From: Planctomycetota bacterium
GTDB taxonomy: Bacteria > Planctomycetota > UBA8742 > UBA2392
Direction of reading: 5' to 3'
Assembly: GCA_019636195.1 (NCBI GenBank)
Contig: JAHBYA010000009.1
Coordinates: forward strand, 1 to 64,000
DNA: 64,000 nt
Under the pieces are notes generated by a model. The model saw only the letters and a list, made by a program, of their open reading frames with translations, was not told the origin of the DNA and made no database searches. Below are positions 47,305 through 55,840 of the stretch, piece by piece; position 1 is the first letter of the stretch; each line of letters opens with the position of its first letter. The position numbers and the translations under genes are program-made.

Positions 47305-49583
47305 TTGGCCAGCTTCGTCATTTTCAGGTTTGCGCCATTGAAATCGGCGCCCTTGGTCTTTGCTTCATGGAACTCGGCTTCAAAAAAGTTGGACGCGATC
47401 AGCGAAGCGTTGCTCAAGTCGGCCTTTTCAAGCAGCGCCTGAAAGAAGTTGGCGTTGCCGGCCTCGGCATTGGCTAGCACCGCCTTGCGCAACATGGCGC
47501 CGGACAGGTCCGCGCCGAACAGCTTGGCGCCCGTCAGGTCGGCAAACGAAAACTGCGCGTCTTTAAGGTTGCACTGCCGGAAGTCCGCGCCCTTAAGCAC
47601 GCTGTTTTCCCACACGCTGCCCGGCGCCGCGGCACCCGTGAACACGGCGTCGCTGAAATCGCTGCCTTCACTGCCGCGCAGGCCAGCCAGCTGGGCGCCC
47701 TCAAACTTCGCGCCAACCGCGCTTACGTTGTCAAAAGCCGCGTCCTTCAGGCTGGCGCCGGAAAAGTCGGCACCGGCCAGCTGCGCGTTGCTGAAGACAG
47801 CGTCGCCCAGCTCGGTGCCCGTGAACACAGCCTTGGGAGCCTTCAGCCCGATGAAAATCGCGTCGCCTCCCTTGGCGCCGGCAAAGCTTGCGCCTTCGGC
47901 CTGCGCGTCCAGCAGGACTGTGTCGTTGAGGATCGCGCCGTCCAGCTTTGCGCCCGAAAGGTCTGCGCCCGACAGGTCGGCATCCGACAGGTTGGCGCCG
48001 GAAATGTCGGCGCCGGACAGGTTGGCGCGCAGAAGTGACGCACCGGAAAGGTTGGCGCCGGAAAGGTCCGCCCCTGAAAAGTCGGCGTCATTGAAGTAGC
48101 ACTCGGAAAGGTCCGCGCCCTTGAGGTCCTGGCCCCCGAGTAGCCCGCCGCTGAAGTCGCCGCCCTTGGCTTCACCGGACTTCAACACACCCATCAAAGC
48201 CTTCGTGTCCGTGGGCTTGAGCGCCTTGGCCGACTTGGCCAGCGCCAGCGCCTCTTTCACATCCGGGTCAGCCATGATGTCAAGGTCAGAGGCCTTGAGG
48301 CTCCTGGGCAGTCCCATCCGGGCCGCTTCAGGTGACTTCAGCATGCGGTCGATCAGTGACTTCAGGTCGCCGGGGCCCGCCGGCTTGGCGGCCGCCTTGG
48401 GGATGTCCAGCTCGCCTTTCAGTTTTGCGGTCGCGGCGCTTTCTGCCTGTTTGGCGTGGCCATCGGCCATCTTCTCGATGGCTGCGACCTCTTTTTCAAA
48501 GGCCTGGACCCTGGCGGCCCGCATTTCGGGCGTTTCGGGTGCATCCTCGACTTCGGTCTCTTCCGCGGGCTCGTCAAACAGGGGCACGAGCTGCTCAAGG
48601 CTTCGCGGCTGAGTGAGCGGGTCAGCGACCACGAGAATCTCGCGGCACTCAAGCCAGTCTTCGTCGCTGACGTTGGCCACCCCGCGCCACAGCAGGTGCA
48701 CGACGCCTTCGTCGGCATCAACGAGCAAGGTGTCAAGGTTCATCGGCACTTCGCGAACAGCCGCATCGGCACCATCGCGGCCCTCGCGCAGCAGCACTCG
48801 CACAGCAAGCCCCGGCAGGCGGGTCTTGAGCACCTCGTGCTGCGGGTGAAGGTTCAGCAGCTCAAGCTCTTCATCGCCGCGCAGAAAGCCCTCAAGCTGC
48901 TGGTCTTTGGGCGCGGCGTTGAAGTACGTCCAGTCGAAGTCGGCTGCAAAGGCCGGGAAGCGCTCTTTCAGCCACTTCTTGTCGTACGTGCCCAGTTTGT
49001 CGGCGCGCAGCTTCCAGGTACGGTGCACCGGCCCGAAGCCTGCGGGTTCCGGCTTGTCGCCGTAGCCTGTGATCAGTCGGGCGGGATGTTCAATGTTTGG
49101 CAACACCCCGTCTTTGGCGCCTTTGCCGGCGGGATTGCCTGCAAACTTGGGGCCGCCGAACGCATTGGCCCAGGTCACGGGCAGGGCATTGAACGGCTCA
49201 ATCTCGCCAACCTTGGCGAACACCATGCCCTTGTGCCAGACCCGGTTGCCGATGCAGGCCAGCGTCTTACTGAAGGCGCCGACCTTGAAAGCCACCGGGC
49301 AGGTCTGCGCGGGCTTGCCGCCCGGCGTGTAACAGGTGCCGGACAAAAGCAGGTCGGTGCGCGGTTTGTACGGCGCGAGGTCGGCTTCGTACAGGCACTC
49401 AGGAACCTTGCCCTTGCTCAGCACGTCGCCTTCCAGGGCGGGCTGCTCAGTCACCGGCTGGACGGATCCGCGGTGCGCAAGCTGGAAGGTTGCCTTGACG
49501 ACCAGCGTCGCCGTGTGGGCCGGGAAGTTGACCCGGCCCATCACGGGTGCAAAGGCAAAGGTTGTGCGGTTGCGGATTTCCAC
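47301..49583 (-). CDS. DUF2169-pentapeptide fusion, T6SS accessory, 760 aa
   Basis: The N-terminal 300 or so residues match DUF2169: start EIRNRTTFAFAP, VVKATFQL, SGTCYTPGGKPAQTCPVAFKVG, WANAFGGPKFAGNPAGKG, and EEL.LLNLHP. This domain is found beside vgrG and DUF4150 genes and is thought to act in loading or assembling the spike and cargo. After a helical, acidic segment (about 330-440), about 280 residues of pentapeptide repeats finish the protein. It begins 10 bases after vgrG stops and is coupled to the next pentapeptide gene (ATGA). Confidence 0.87.
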   Translation of the reverse strand: MEIRNRTTFAFAPVMGRVNFPAHTATLVVKATFQLAHRGSVQPVTEQPALEGDVLSKGKVPECLYEADLAPYKPRTDLLLSGTCYTPGGKPAQTCPVAFKVGAFSKTLACIGNRVWHKGMVFAKVGEIEPFNALPVTWANAFGGPKFAGNPAGKGAKDGVLPNIEHPARLITGYGDKPEPAGFGPVHRTWKLRADKLGTYDKKWLKERFPAFAADFDWTYFNAAPKDQQLEGFLRGDEELELLNLHPQHEVLKTRLPGLAVRVLLREGRDGADAAVREVPMNLDTLLVDADEGVVHLLWRGVANVSDEDWLECREILVVADPLTQPRSLEQLVPLFDEPAEETEVEDAPETPEMRAARVQAFEKEVAAIEKMADGHAKQAESAATAKLKGELDIPKAAAKPAGPGDLKSLIDRMLKSPEAARMGLPRSLKASDLDIMADPDVKEALALAKSAKALKPTDTKALMGVLKSGEAKGGDFSGGLLGGQDLKGADLSECYFNDADFSGADLSGANLSGASLLRANLSGADISGANLSDADLSGADLSGAKLDGAILNDTVLLDAQAEGASFAGAKGGDAIFIGLKAPKAVFTGTELGDAVFSNAQLAGADFSGASLKDAAFDNVSAVGAKFEGAQLAGLRGSEGSDFSDAVFTGAAAPGSVWENSVLKGADFRQCNLKDAQFSFADLTGAKLFGADLSGAMLRKAVLANAEAGNANFFQALLEKADLSNASLIASNFFEAEFHEAKTKGADFNGANLKMTKLAK

Positions 49584-49593
49584 GTTGCCCTCG

Positions 49594-51996
49594 TTACTTG
49601 TATTGGCCGCCCGGCGTTCCCTTGCACTGCAGGTTACCCATCGACTTGATGGTCATCTGCGGCGCCTTGAGGCCGATGCCGTTGCCGGTGACCTTCTCGC
49701 TGGAGCCGCCGTTGATGATCTTGATGCCGGCGGGCGTCATCTCGATCTTGCTGGCGCCGCACTTGAGCACCAGCTTGGTCATGGCGTCGATCACGACTTC
49801 GCCGGTCAGCGACTCAAGCGTACAGTTGCCCAGTGCCTGTGTTGACCACTTCTTGGCGACCTTGAAGGTCCAGTCATCCTTGCCGATGCTGAACGAGCTG
49901 GACTTATCCAGCTTGATGCTCTTGCCCCACGTCGCGGAAACGCCGTCGCCGCGCGTGATGCTGGCAGACAGGGCGTACGCGGCCTTGAGCTCGGCGCCGA
50001 CCTGGATAGACGCGCTTGCGCCCACGCTGGTGGCGAACTTGGCAGCGAAGTTCGTGATCACGTAATCGCCGATCTTGAAGTCCCAGCTTGCGCCCATCGT
50101 CTTGGACTTGGCGTCGCCGGCGATGTTCTCTTCCTTTTTTCCGGTGACCTCGATGCCCATGTCGCCGCCGACCTTCTTGTTGTATTCGCCGGCAGTAGTG
50201 ATGCGCATACCGTCAGCATCTTTGGCCTTGCCGTCGGTGCCTTCACCGGCGCTCTTGCCGATGCGAATCTGGCAGCCGCTGACCTTGGCCTTGAGAATGA
50301 TGTTCTCGTTACCCTTGTCGATGATCAGTTTCTGGTCGTCGCCGCCGGAGCTGACTTCGATCTTTTCGCTGCCGTCGGTGCCGTCGATGAACACCTTGTT
50401 GATCTGGCTTGTGGTGTAGATGCTGATCTGGGGTGCGCCCTGGGTGTCGTCGAGGGTCAGCGCATTGCCGATCGGCGTGACGATGGTGTTGTGCGTGTGG
50501 TTGTGCTGGTGCACGACGCTGGTGTTCTGTTCGTTGTACACAGCCCCGGAAATGATGGGCCGGTCGGGGTCACCGTCGATGTGCGTGATCAGGACTTCGC
50601 TGCCCTTGAGCAGCGGGAAGTGCATGCCCTGGTTGGGGCCTGCGTAGGCCTCGGCTTTGCGGACCCAGCGGCTGGCATGGCCGCCGCTGCTGTCGCCGCG
50701 ATCAAGCGGGAAGCGCACTTTGTACCGGCCCTTGTCGTCGATCTGGGCGTAGGGCGTGCTGTCGTCTTCCCCGTCGATCACGGCGTGCATGACGCCCTTG
50801 ATGGCGGGCCACGGCGTCACGCACGGCGGGCGGAACGACTTTGACTTGGGGATGGCCAGAAACGTGTTGCTGTAGGTGGCCCCGCTGGCGTTGCCGCTGC
50901 CCAGCGCGACGGACTGCGTGGCTGTGTGGTGCACCTCAACCAGCAGGTACTCCTGATAGAATTCGTCCTTCAGGCCGTTGCGTTCCTTTTCTTTGCCGTC
51001 GTCGGGGGCCTTCAGGCTGAAGACCATGCCGGCGCGGAAGCCGCGGGCGTCGCTGACGCCCCGGAACTCGAACTCGCGGCAGTTGATTTCTTCGGCGCGG
51101 ATGTCGGCCAGCTTCTTGCCCTCATCCTTGTCGCTGTAGTGGTTGTTGTACTGGTAAACGGTGCCGATGCCCTTGTCGCTGACCTGCGCCGTGCAGTCCA
51201 GCTTGTCCTGCGGTGTGCGCCAGTTGTAGTCATTGAGCACGACTTCCTTGGGCAGCTGCTTCTGCGTGCAGGAAATCTCGGTGATCACTTCTTCTTTGAA
51301 CCAGTCGTCGGCGCTTTCTTCACTGTCGCTGCCTTCCTTCTGGGCCTTGGCATCCTGCTGCGGCTTGTACCGGAACTCGTGGTCGCCGGTCAGCGTGCCG
51401 TAGCCTTCGGGCTTGCCGCGGAAGACCACTTTCTCCTCGTCATCTTCCTGCACGAAGTAGTAGTAGATGCCTTCGTGTTCCAGCCAGCGGTGCACGAAGT
51501 CGAGGTCGCTTTCCTCGTACTGCACGATGTACTCGCGCGTCTTGTAGCCCGACAGCTTGTCGATGTCGCACTTTACGCCGGCGTCGTCGCAGATCTTCTT
51601 GACCATGTCGGGCACGGTCGTGTCCTGGAAGATGCGGCTGTTGAAGGACAGTGACAACAGCCAGAGCTTCGGCATCAGCACGGCACGGTACTGCACAGCG
51701 TCGAGGTGGCGGCCGGCCTGCTCAATGCTGGAGATGATGCCGTGGATCTTGACGGTGGTGGCTGCGCGCTTGTCGCTGCCGGCCTGCTTGATGCCCTGCT
51801 TGATGGCGATGTGGGCGGGGTTGTGGACGACCGACTTGAAGTCGATGTCCTTGTCTTCGCTGACCAGTTCAAGGTGGAAGGTGTAGGGACGGTTGATTGC
51901 CTCTTCGCCGACAAGGCGCGTGAGCTCCAGCTTGCCCTCGTCCACGCCGTCGGAATGGAACTTCATGACCTGGGATGTCGCGATATCAGTTGCCAT
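49594..51996 (-). CDS. vgrG: T6SS spike protein VgrG/TssI, 800 aa
   Basis: VgrG trimer forms the puncturing spike at the end of the Hcp tube. The N-terminal gp27-like part shows RPYTFHLELVSEDKDIDF and YKTREYIVQYEESDLDFVHRWLEHEGIYYYF; the gp5-OB part shows PYAQIDDKGRYKVRFPLDRG..HASRWVRKAEAYAGPNQGMHFPL and EVLITHIDGDPDRPIISGAVYN. The rest is beta-helix with KIEMTPAGIKI near the end. No toxin domain is fused. The ATG at 51996 is chosen because AGGAG lies eight bases upstream; 13 more in-frame residues precede it. Confidence 0.95.
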   Translation of the reverse strand: MATDIATSQVMKFHSDGVDEGKLELTRLVGEEAINRPYTFHLELVSEDKDIDFKSVVHNPAHIAIKQGIKQAGSDKRAATTVKIHGIISSIEQAGRHLDAVQYRAVLMPKLWLLSLSFNSRIFQDTTVPDMVKKICDDAGVKCDIDKLSGYKTREYIVQYEESDLDFVHRWLEHEGIYYYFVQEDDEEKVVFRGKPEGYGTLTGDHEFRYKPQQDAKAQKEGSDSEESADDWFKEEVITEISCTQKQLPKEVVLNDYNWRTPQDKLDCTAQVSDKGIGTVYQYNNHYSDKDEGKKLADIRAEEINCREFEFRGVSDARGFRAGMVFSLKAPDDGKEKERNGLKDEFYQEYLLVEVHHTATQSVALGSGNASGATYSNTFLAIPKSKSFRPPCVTPWPAIKGVMHAVIDGEDDSTPYAQIDDKGRYKVRFPLDRGDSSGGHASRWVRKAEAYAGPNQGMHFPLLKGSEVLITHIDGDPDRPIISGAVYNEQNTSVVHQHNHTHNTIVTPIGNALTLDDTQGAPQISIYTTSQINKVFIDGTDGSEKIEVSSGGDDQKLIIDKGNENIILKAKVSGCQIRIGKSAGEGTDGKAKDADGMRITTAGEYNKKVGGDMGIEVTGKKEENIAGDAKSKTMGASWDFKIGDYVITNFAAKFATSVGASASIQVGAELKAAYALSASITRGDGVSATWGKSIKLDKSSSFSIGKDDWTFKVAKKWSTQALGNCTLESLTGEVVIDAMTKLVLKCGASKIEMTPAGIKIINGGSSEKVTGNGIGLKAPQMTIKSMGNLQCKGTPGGQYK

Positions 51997-52050
51997 GTCT
52001 CGTCTCCTGTTTTGAGCGTCACTTGTTCCGAGCAACGTCCAACGGAAGCA

Positions 52051-54825
52051 CTAGGTACTGAACCCGAACGAAAAGTCTCCTGACTCGCTGATGCCGACCG
52101 CCATCTTTGACGGCAGTTCACCGGTGCTCATTTTCTGAAGCAGCTGCGTGCTCATCTGCGGCAGCAGGTTGCCGCGGATGATGTGGTCAATGTTGCGCGC
52201 GCCGGTTTCAACTTCCTTGCAGCGGTCGGCGATGGCGGCGACCACGGCGGGCTCAAACTTGAGTTCCATGCCGTGGGTAGCCTGCATGCGCTTGACGATC
52301 TTGTTCAACTTCAGCTCGGTGATCATCTTCATTGCCGCCGTGTCGATCGTGTAGAACGGCAGAATCGTCATGCGCGCCAGCAGCGCGGGCTTGAAGTGTG
52401 CGCTGAGGGCCGGGCGGATCAGGCTGACCAGCTCAGTCATGTCCGGGCGGTCGCCGTCGCTGCACGCCTCGGTGATGATGTCGGTGGCGAGGTTGCTTGT
52501 CAGGAACATCACCGTGTTCTTGAAGTCAACTTCGCGGCCTTCGCCGTCGTTCAACACACCCTTGTCGAAGACCTGGTAAAACAGGTTCATCACGTCCAGG
52601 TCGGCCTTTTCCACTTCGTCAAGCAGCACCACGCTGTACGGACGCTGGCGCACGGCTTCGGTCAACTGGCCGCCTTCGCCGTAGCCTACATAGCCCGGCG
52701 GGCTGCCGATCAGGCGGCTGACGGTGTGCTTTTCCTGAAACTCGGACATGTTCACGGCTGTCATGAATCGCTCGCCGCCGAACAGCAGGTCCGCCACCGC
52801 CAGCGCGGTCTCGGTCTTGCCCGTGCCGGAAGGTCCGACAAACAGGAACACGCCCATCGGCGCTTCCGGATTGCCCAGGCCGGCCTTTGCGGCGCGTACG
52901 CCGGTGGCAATGGCGGTCATGACGTGGTCCTGACCTTTGACGCGCTTCTTCAATTCGTCTTCCATCGTCAGCAGTTGCGCGGCCTGGTCCTTGACCATGT
53001 TGCCGACTGGGATGCCGGTCCAGTCGCCGATGACCTTGGCCACGACCTCGCTGGTGACTTCAACCGGCACCAGCGGGTCCTTGCCCTGCATGTCGCGCAG
53101 CGTGGCAAGTTCGCGCTCGAACATCTCTTTCAGCGCCTTGGGATCGTCGGGCAGGTCGAACTTGGGTGCTTCCTCTTTGGCTTCCCCCGTCGCTTGCGCT
53201 CCGGGCTCCTGTTTTCTGGACTTGGTTTCTTTGGCCTTGGTCTTGGTGTCCTTCTTTCCGGCCTCTTGTTTCTTGCTTTCGCCCGGTTTTTTGGGCTCGA
53301 GCAGGTCGTTCAACTTCGTGCGCACCGCCACGACCTTGTGGGCCTGTTCGCGCTCGCCCAGCCAGCGCTTGCGGAACGCTTCGGCTTTGCCTTCGGTGTC
53401 CTTGATGCGCTGTTCGATCTCCGCGATCTGCTCGGGGTCGTTGTGGCCGCCGGTGTCGGCGTCGCGCTTGAGCGCGCCCAAGGTGCGCTTGTCAGTTTCG
53501 ATGCTGCGCTCAAGGTCCTGCAGTTCGGCGGGCTTGGCCAGAAACGCGACCTTGACCCGCGCCGCCGCCGTATCGACCAGGTCGATGCCCTTGTCGGGCT
53601 GCTGGCGGCCGGCGATGTAGCGGCTGCCCATTTCGGCGGCGGCCACCAGCGCCTCGTCGCGGATCACGACGCCGTGGCTCTTTTCGTAATTGGCGCGTAG
53701 GCCGCGCAGCATGACGGTGGTCAGCTCCGGGCTGGGCTCGTCCAGCTTGACCAACTGGAAGCGCCTTGCCAGCGCTGCGTCCTTTTCGAAGTACTTCTTG
53801 TATTCGCTCCAGGTGGTGGCGGCGATGGTGCGCAACTCGCCGCGCGCCAGTGCCGGCTTCAGCAGCTGGCCGGCATCGCCGGTGCCGGCTGCGCCGCCGG
53901 CGCCGATCAGAGTATGTGCTTCGTCAATGAACAGGATGATCGGCTTGGGGCTGCCCTTGATTTCTTCAATGACGCCCTTGAGGCGGTTTTCAAACTCGCC
54001 CTTCACGCTGGCGCCGGCTTGCAGCAGGCCGACATCAAGGCCTACCAGTTCAACGTTACGCAGCATCTCGGGCACGTCGCCTTCAATGATGCGCAGGGCC
54101 AGCCCTTCCACGACGGCACTCTTTCCGACGCCGGGGTCGCCCACGCAGATCGGGTTGTTCTTGCGGCGGCGGGCCAGGATATCGACCATCTGGCGGATCT
54201 CGCGGTCGCGGCCGAACACCGGGTCAAGCTTTCCCTGCCGGGCGCGCTCGGTGAAGTTCTGGCAAAAGCGCTGCAGCGCGGTGCCGTCCTTGCTGGGTTC
54301 GGCGCCCGCAGCGCCGGCTGTGCCAGATGCCTTGGCTGCGCCGGCTGCTGTTTCGGTGCTGCCATCGACAATCTGGTGGAAGTTCTTTTTCAGCTCGGCC
54401 TTGGGGATTTCAGCCAGCAGGTCAATGTAGTCGCCGGCTGCCAGGCGGCTGGGACTGTCCAGCAGCGCCTGAAGCAGGTTTGCGCTGCGAATTTCGGCCA
54501 GGCCGTGGTCGATGCTGGCGATCAGCCATGCAGTCTGGATCCAGTGTGTCAGCGTCGGGCTGAAGACAGGGCGGCCCGAGTTGCCGGTCTTGAGCTGGTC
54601 AAGGTCGCGGGTAAGGGTCTTCAGCACCCGGCCGTGGTCAATGTTGAACTTCTGGAACACCTGGTTGAAGTCCGCACTGGGGTCCTCGATCAACGCCTGC
54701 AGCATGTGCTCGACGGTGACTTCATAGTTGGTGCGCGACACGCAGTTGCCCGCCGCCGCTTCCAGCGCACGGGTGCTGAAGCGGTTCAACCGCCCGATCA
54801 ATGCCTTGAGATCAACCTCTGCCAT
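52051..54825 (-). CDS. clpV: T6SS sheath-recycling ATPase ClpV/TssH, 924 aa
   Basis: ClpV unfolds contracted TssB/TssC sheath in the cytoplasm. Domain order: N-terminal Clp repeats (to about 155), D1 AAA+ with Walker A GDPGVGKS (about 230), a coiled middle domain (about 410-520), D2 AAA+ with Walker A GPSGTGKT (about 660) and the C-terminal domain. The D1 Walker B reads IILFIDEAHTLIGAGG. A Lys/Glu-rich low-complexity insertion of about 50 residues (about residues 510-560: KPGESKKQEAGKKDTK...) joins the middle domain to D2. The ATG overlaps the tssG stop by 14 bases. The family assignment over general ClpB is from operon position. Confidence 0.95.
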   Translation of the reverse strand: MAEVDLKALIGRLNRFSTRALEAAAGNCVSRTNYEVTVEHMLQALIEDPSADFNQVFQKFNIDHGRVLKTLTRDLDQLKTGNSGRPVFSPTLTHWIQTAWLIASIDHGLAEIRSANLLQALLDSPSRLAAGDYIDLLAEIPKAELKKNFHQIVDGSTETAAGAAKASGTAGAAGAEPSKDGTALQRFCQNFTERARQGKLDPVFGRDREIRQMVDILARRRKNNPICVGDPGVGKSAVVEGLALRIIEGDVPEMLRNVELVGLDVGLLQAGASVKGEFENRLKGVIEEIKGSPKPIILFIDEAHTLIGAGGAAGTGDAGQLLKPALARGELRTIAATTWSEYKKYFEKDAALARRFQLVKLDEPSPELTTVMLRGLRANYEKSHGVVIRDEALVAAAEMGSRYIAGRQQPDKGIDLVDTAAARVKVAFLAKPAELQDLERSIETDKRTLGALKRDADTGGHNDPEQIAEIEQRIKDTEGKAEAFRKRWLGEREQAHKVVAVRTKLNDLLEPKKPGESKKQEAGKKDTKTKAKETKSRKQEPGAQATGEAKEEAPKFDLPDDPKALKEMFERELATLRDMQGKDPLVPVEVTSEVVAKVIGDWTGIPVGNMVKDQAAQLLTMEDELKKRVKGQDHVMTAIATGVRAAKAGLGNPEAPMGVFLFVGPSGTGKTETALAVADLLFGGERFMTAVNMSEFQEKHTVSRLIGSPPGYVGYGEGGQLTEAVRQRPYSVVLLDEVEKADLDVMNLFYQVFDKGVLNDGEGREVDFKNTVMFLTSNLATDIITEACSDGDRPDMTELVSLIRPALSAHFKPALLARMTILPFYTIDTAAMKMITELKLNKIVKRMQATHGMELKFEPAVVAAIADRCKEVETGARNIDHIIRGNLLPQMSTQLLQKMSTGELPSKMAVGISESGDFSFGFST

Positions 54826-55840
54826 GTTTCCATCCTCTGAAGCGGAACGTCACGCTGCGGTCTTCACCGCGGCTTTCGCCCAGCCAGCTTGACCAGCCGA
54901 GCCTTGTCTTGGGGGAGTTCAGTTGCGCGCGGGGCACTTCGCCGCCGCGCAAGATCACGGTCAGTTCATACTCAAGCCCGTCGTTGTTGAGCATGTCAAT
55001 GAGCTCACGCAGCTGCTCCTGGTCGCCGTTTCCGGGCATGAAGGCCAGGTAGTCATCCAGCGCCATCGGGCCCATGCGCACTTCAAAGCTGCCGGCGCGG
55101 TCAAACACTTCGTTGCCCAGCATCGCGTTTCCGCCCAGTACGCAGTTGCGCGCGCCAAGCTGGGTACACTGGTCGGGCGGGATCGCGGCCCAGGCACCCC
55201 GGCACTGCTCAATGGCGACCGGCGACTCGGGGTAGTGGGCGGCCAGCAGCGCCCGGAAAGTCTCGGCGCTGCGCGGCTGCTGGGTCATCAGCCCGGCATA
55301 AGCCAGCAGGCGGCCCACGCGCAGCTCAAGCTGCGGCATGCTGGCAAGTTCCGCGCCCAGCATCGCCAGCAAACGCCGCGAATACCAGTCGTTACCGCGC
55401 GCGTCGTACTGCACGGTGTGGCGGTACTTTTCCCAGACGCGATAGAACAGGCTCAGCAGCCGGTGGTGGAAAATGTCCAGAAATCCGCGCAGCAGGCTTT
55501 CGCGCTCTTCGCGGCGCAGAAAGTCCTCGGTGTAATGGCTGGGCAGCGGCGAGCTGGTGCCGTACAGGCCCATGAAGGCGACATCAATCCGGTAGCGATG
55601 TGTGCCGTCTTCCTGCTCGATTTCTTCGACGCTGTCGATGTCGCTGAGCGGGAACGCAAAGTCCAGCACCGGGCGCAACCGGATGCGCTCGCGCTGCGGC
55701 GGCCCGTTGTGGCCGATGCGCGGGGCGTCGCGGTTGACGCTCTGCAGCGTGCGCACCGCCTGGAAGAACGAGTACAGCCTCGCGTTCTTCAGCAGGTCGG
55801 CGGCTACAGGATTGCCCGTTTGCCAATCCGTGCCGGCCAC
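54812..55840 (-). CDS. tssG: T6SS baseplate protein TssG, 342 aa
   Basis: TssG clamps TssF in the baseplate wedge complex. Features are the N-terminal helix region NARLYSFFQAVRTLQ, GTSSPLPSHYTEDFLRREE near residue 95, LSLFYRVWEKYRHTV, and AAIPPDQCTQLGARNCVLGGNAMLG, which correspond to the family. Length is typical. It overlaps tssF by 37 bases upstream and clpV by 14 bases downstream. Confidence 0.95.
   Translation of the reverse strand: MAGTDWQTGNPVAADLLKNARLYSFFQAVRTLQSVNRDAPRIGHNGPPQRERIRLRPVLDFAFPLSDIDSVEEIEQEDGTHRYRIDVAFMGLYGTSSPLPSHYTEDFLRREERESLLRGFLDIFHHRLLSLFYRVWEKYRHTVQYDARGNDWYSRRLLAMLGAELASMPQLELRVGRLLAYAGLMTQQPRSAETFRALLAAHYPESPVAIEQCRGAWAAIPPDQCTQLGARNCVLGGNAMLGNEVFDRAGSFEVRMGPMALDDYLAFMPGNGDQEQLRELIDMLNNDGLEYELTVILRGGEVPRAQLNSPKTRLGWSSWLGESRGEDRSVTFRFRGWKHGRG

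Noticed and set aside
45608..47341. Long plus-strand frame opposite the pentapeptide gene
   Set aside because: Its Ser/Ala/Pro repeats mirror the pentapeptide repeats; the minus strand shows the recognised repeat and operon overlaps.
45379..49000. Periodic DNA resembling a repeat array or CRISPR
   Set aside because: The 15-base periodicity comes from degenerate pentapeptide codons, with no constant direct repeat and no spacers.
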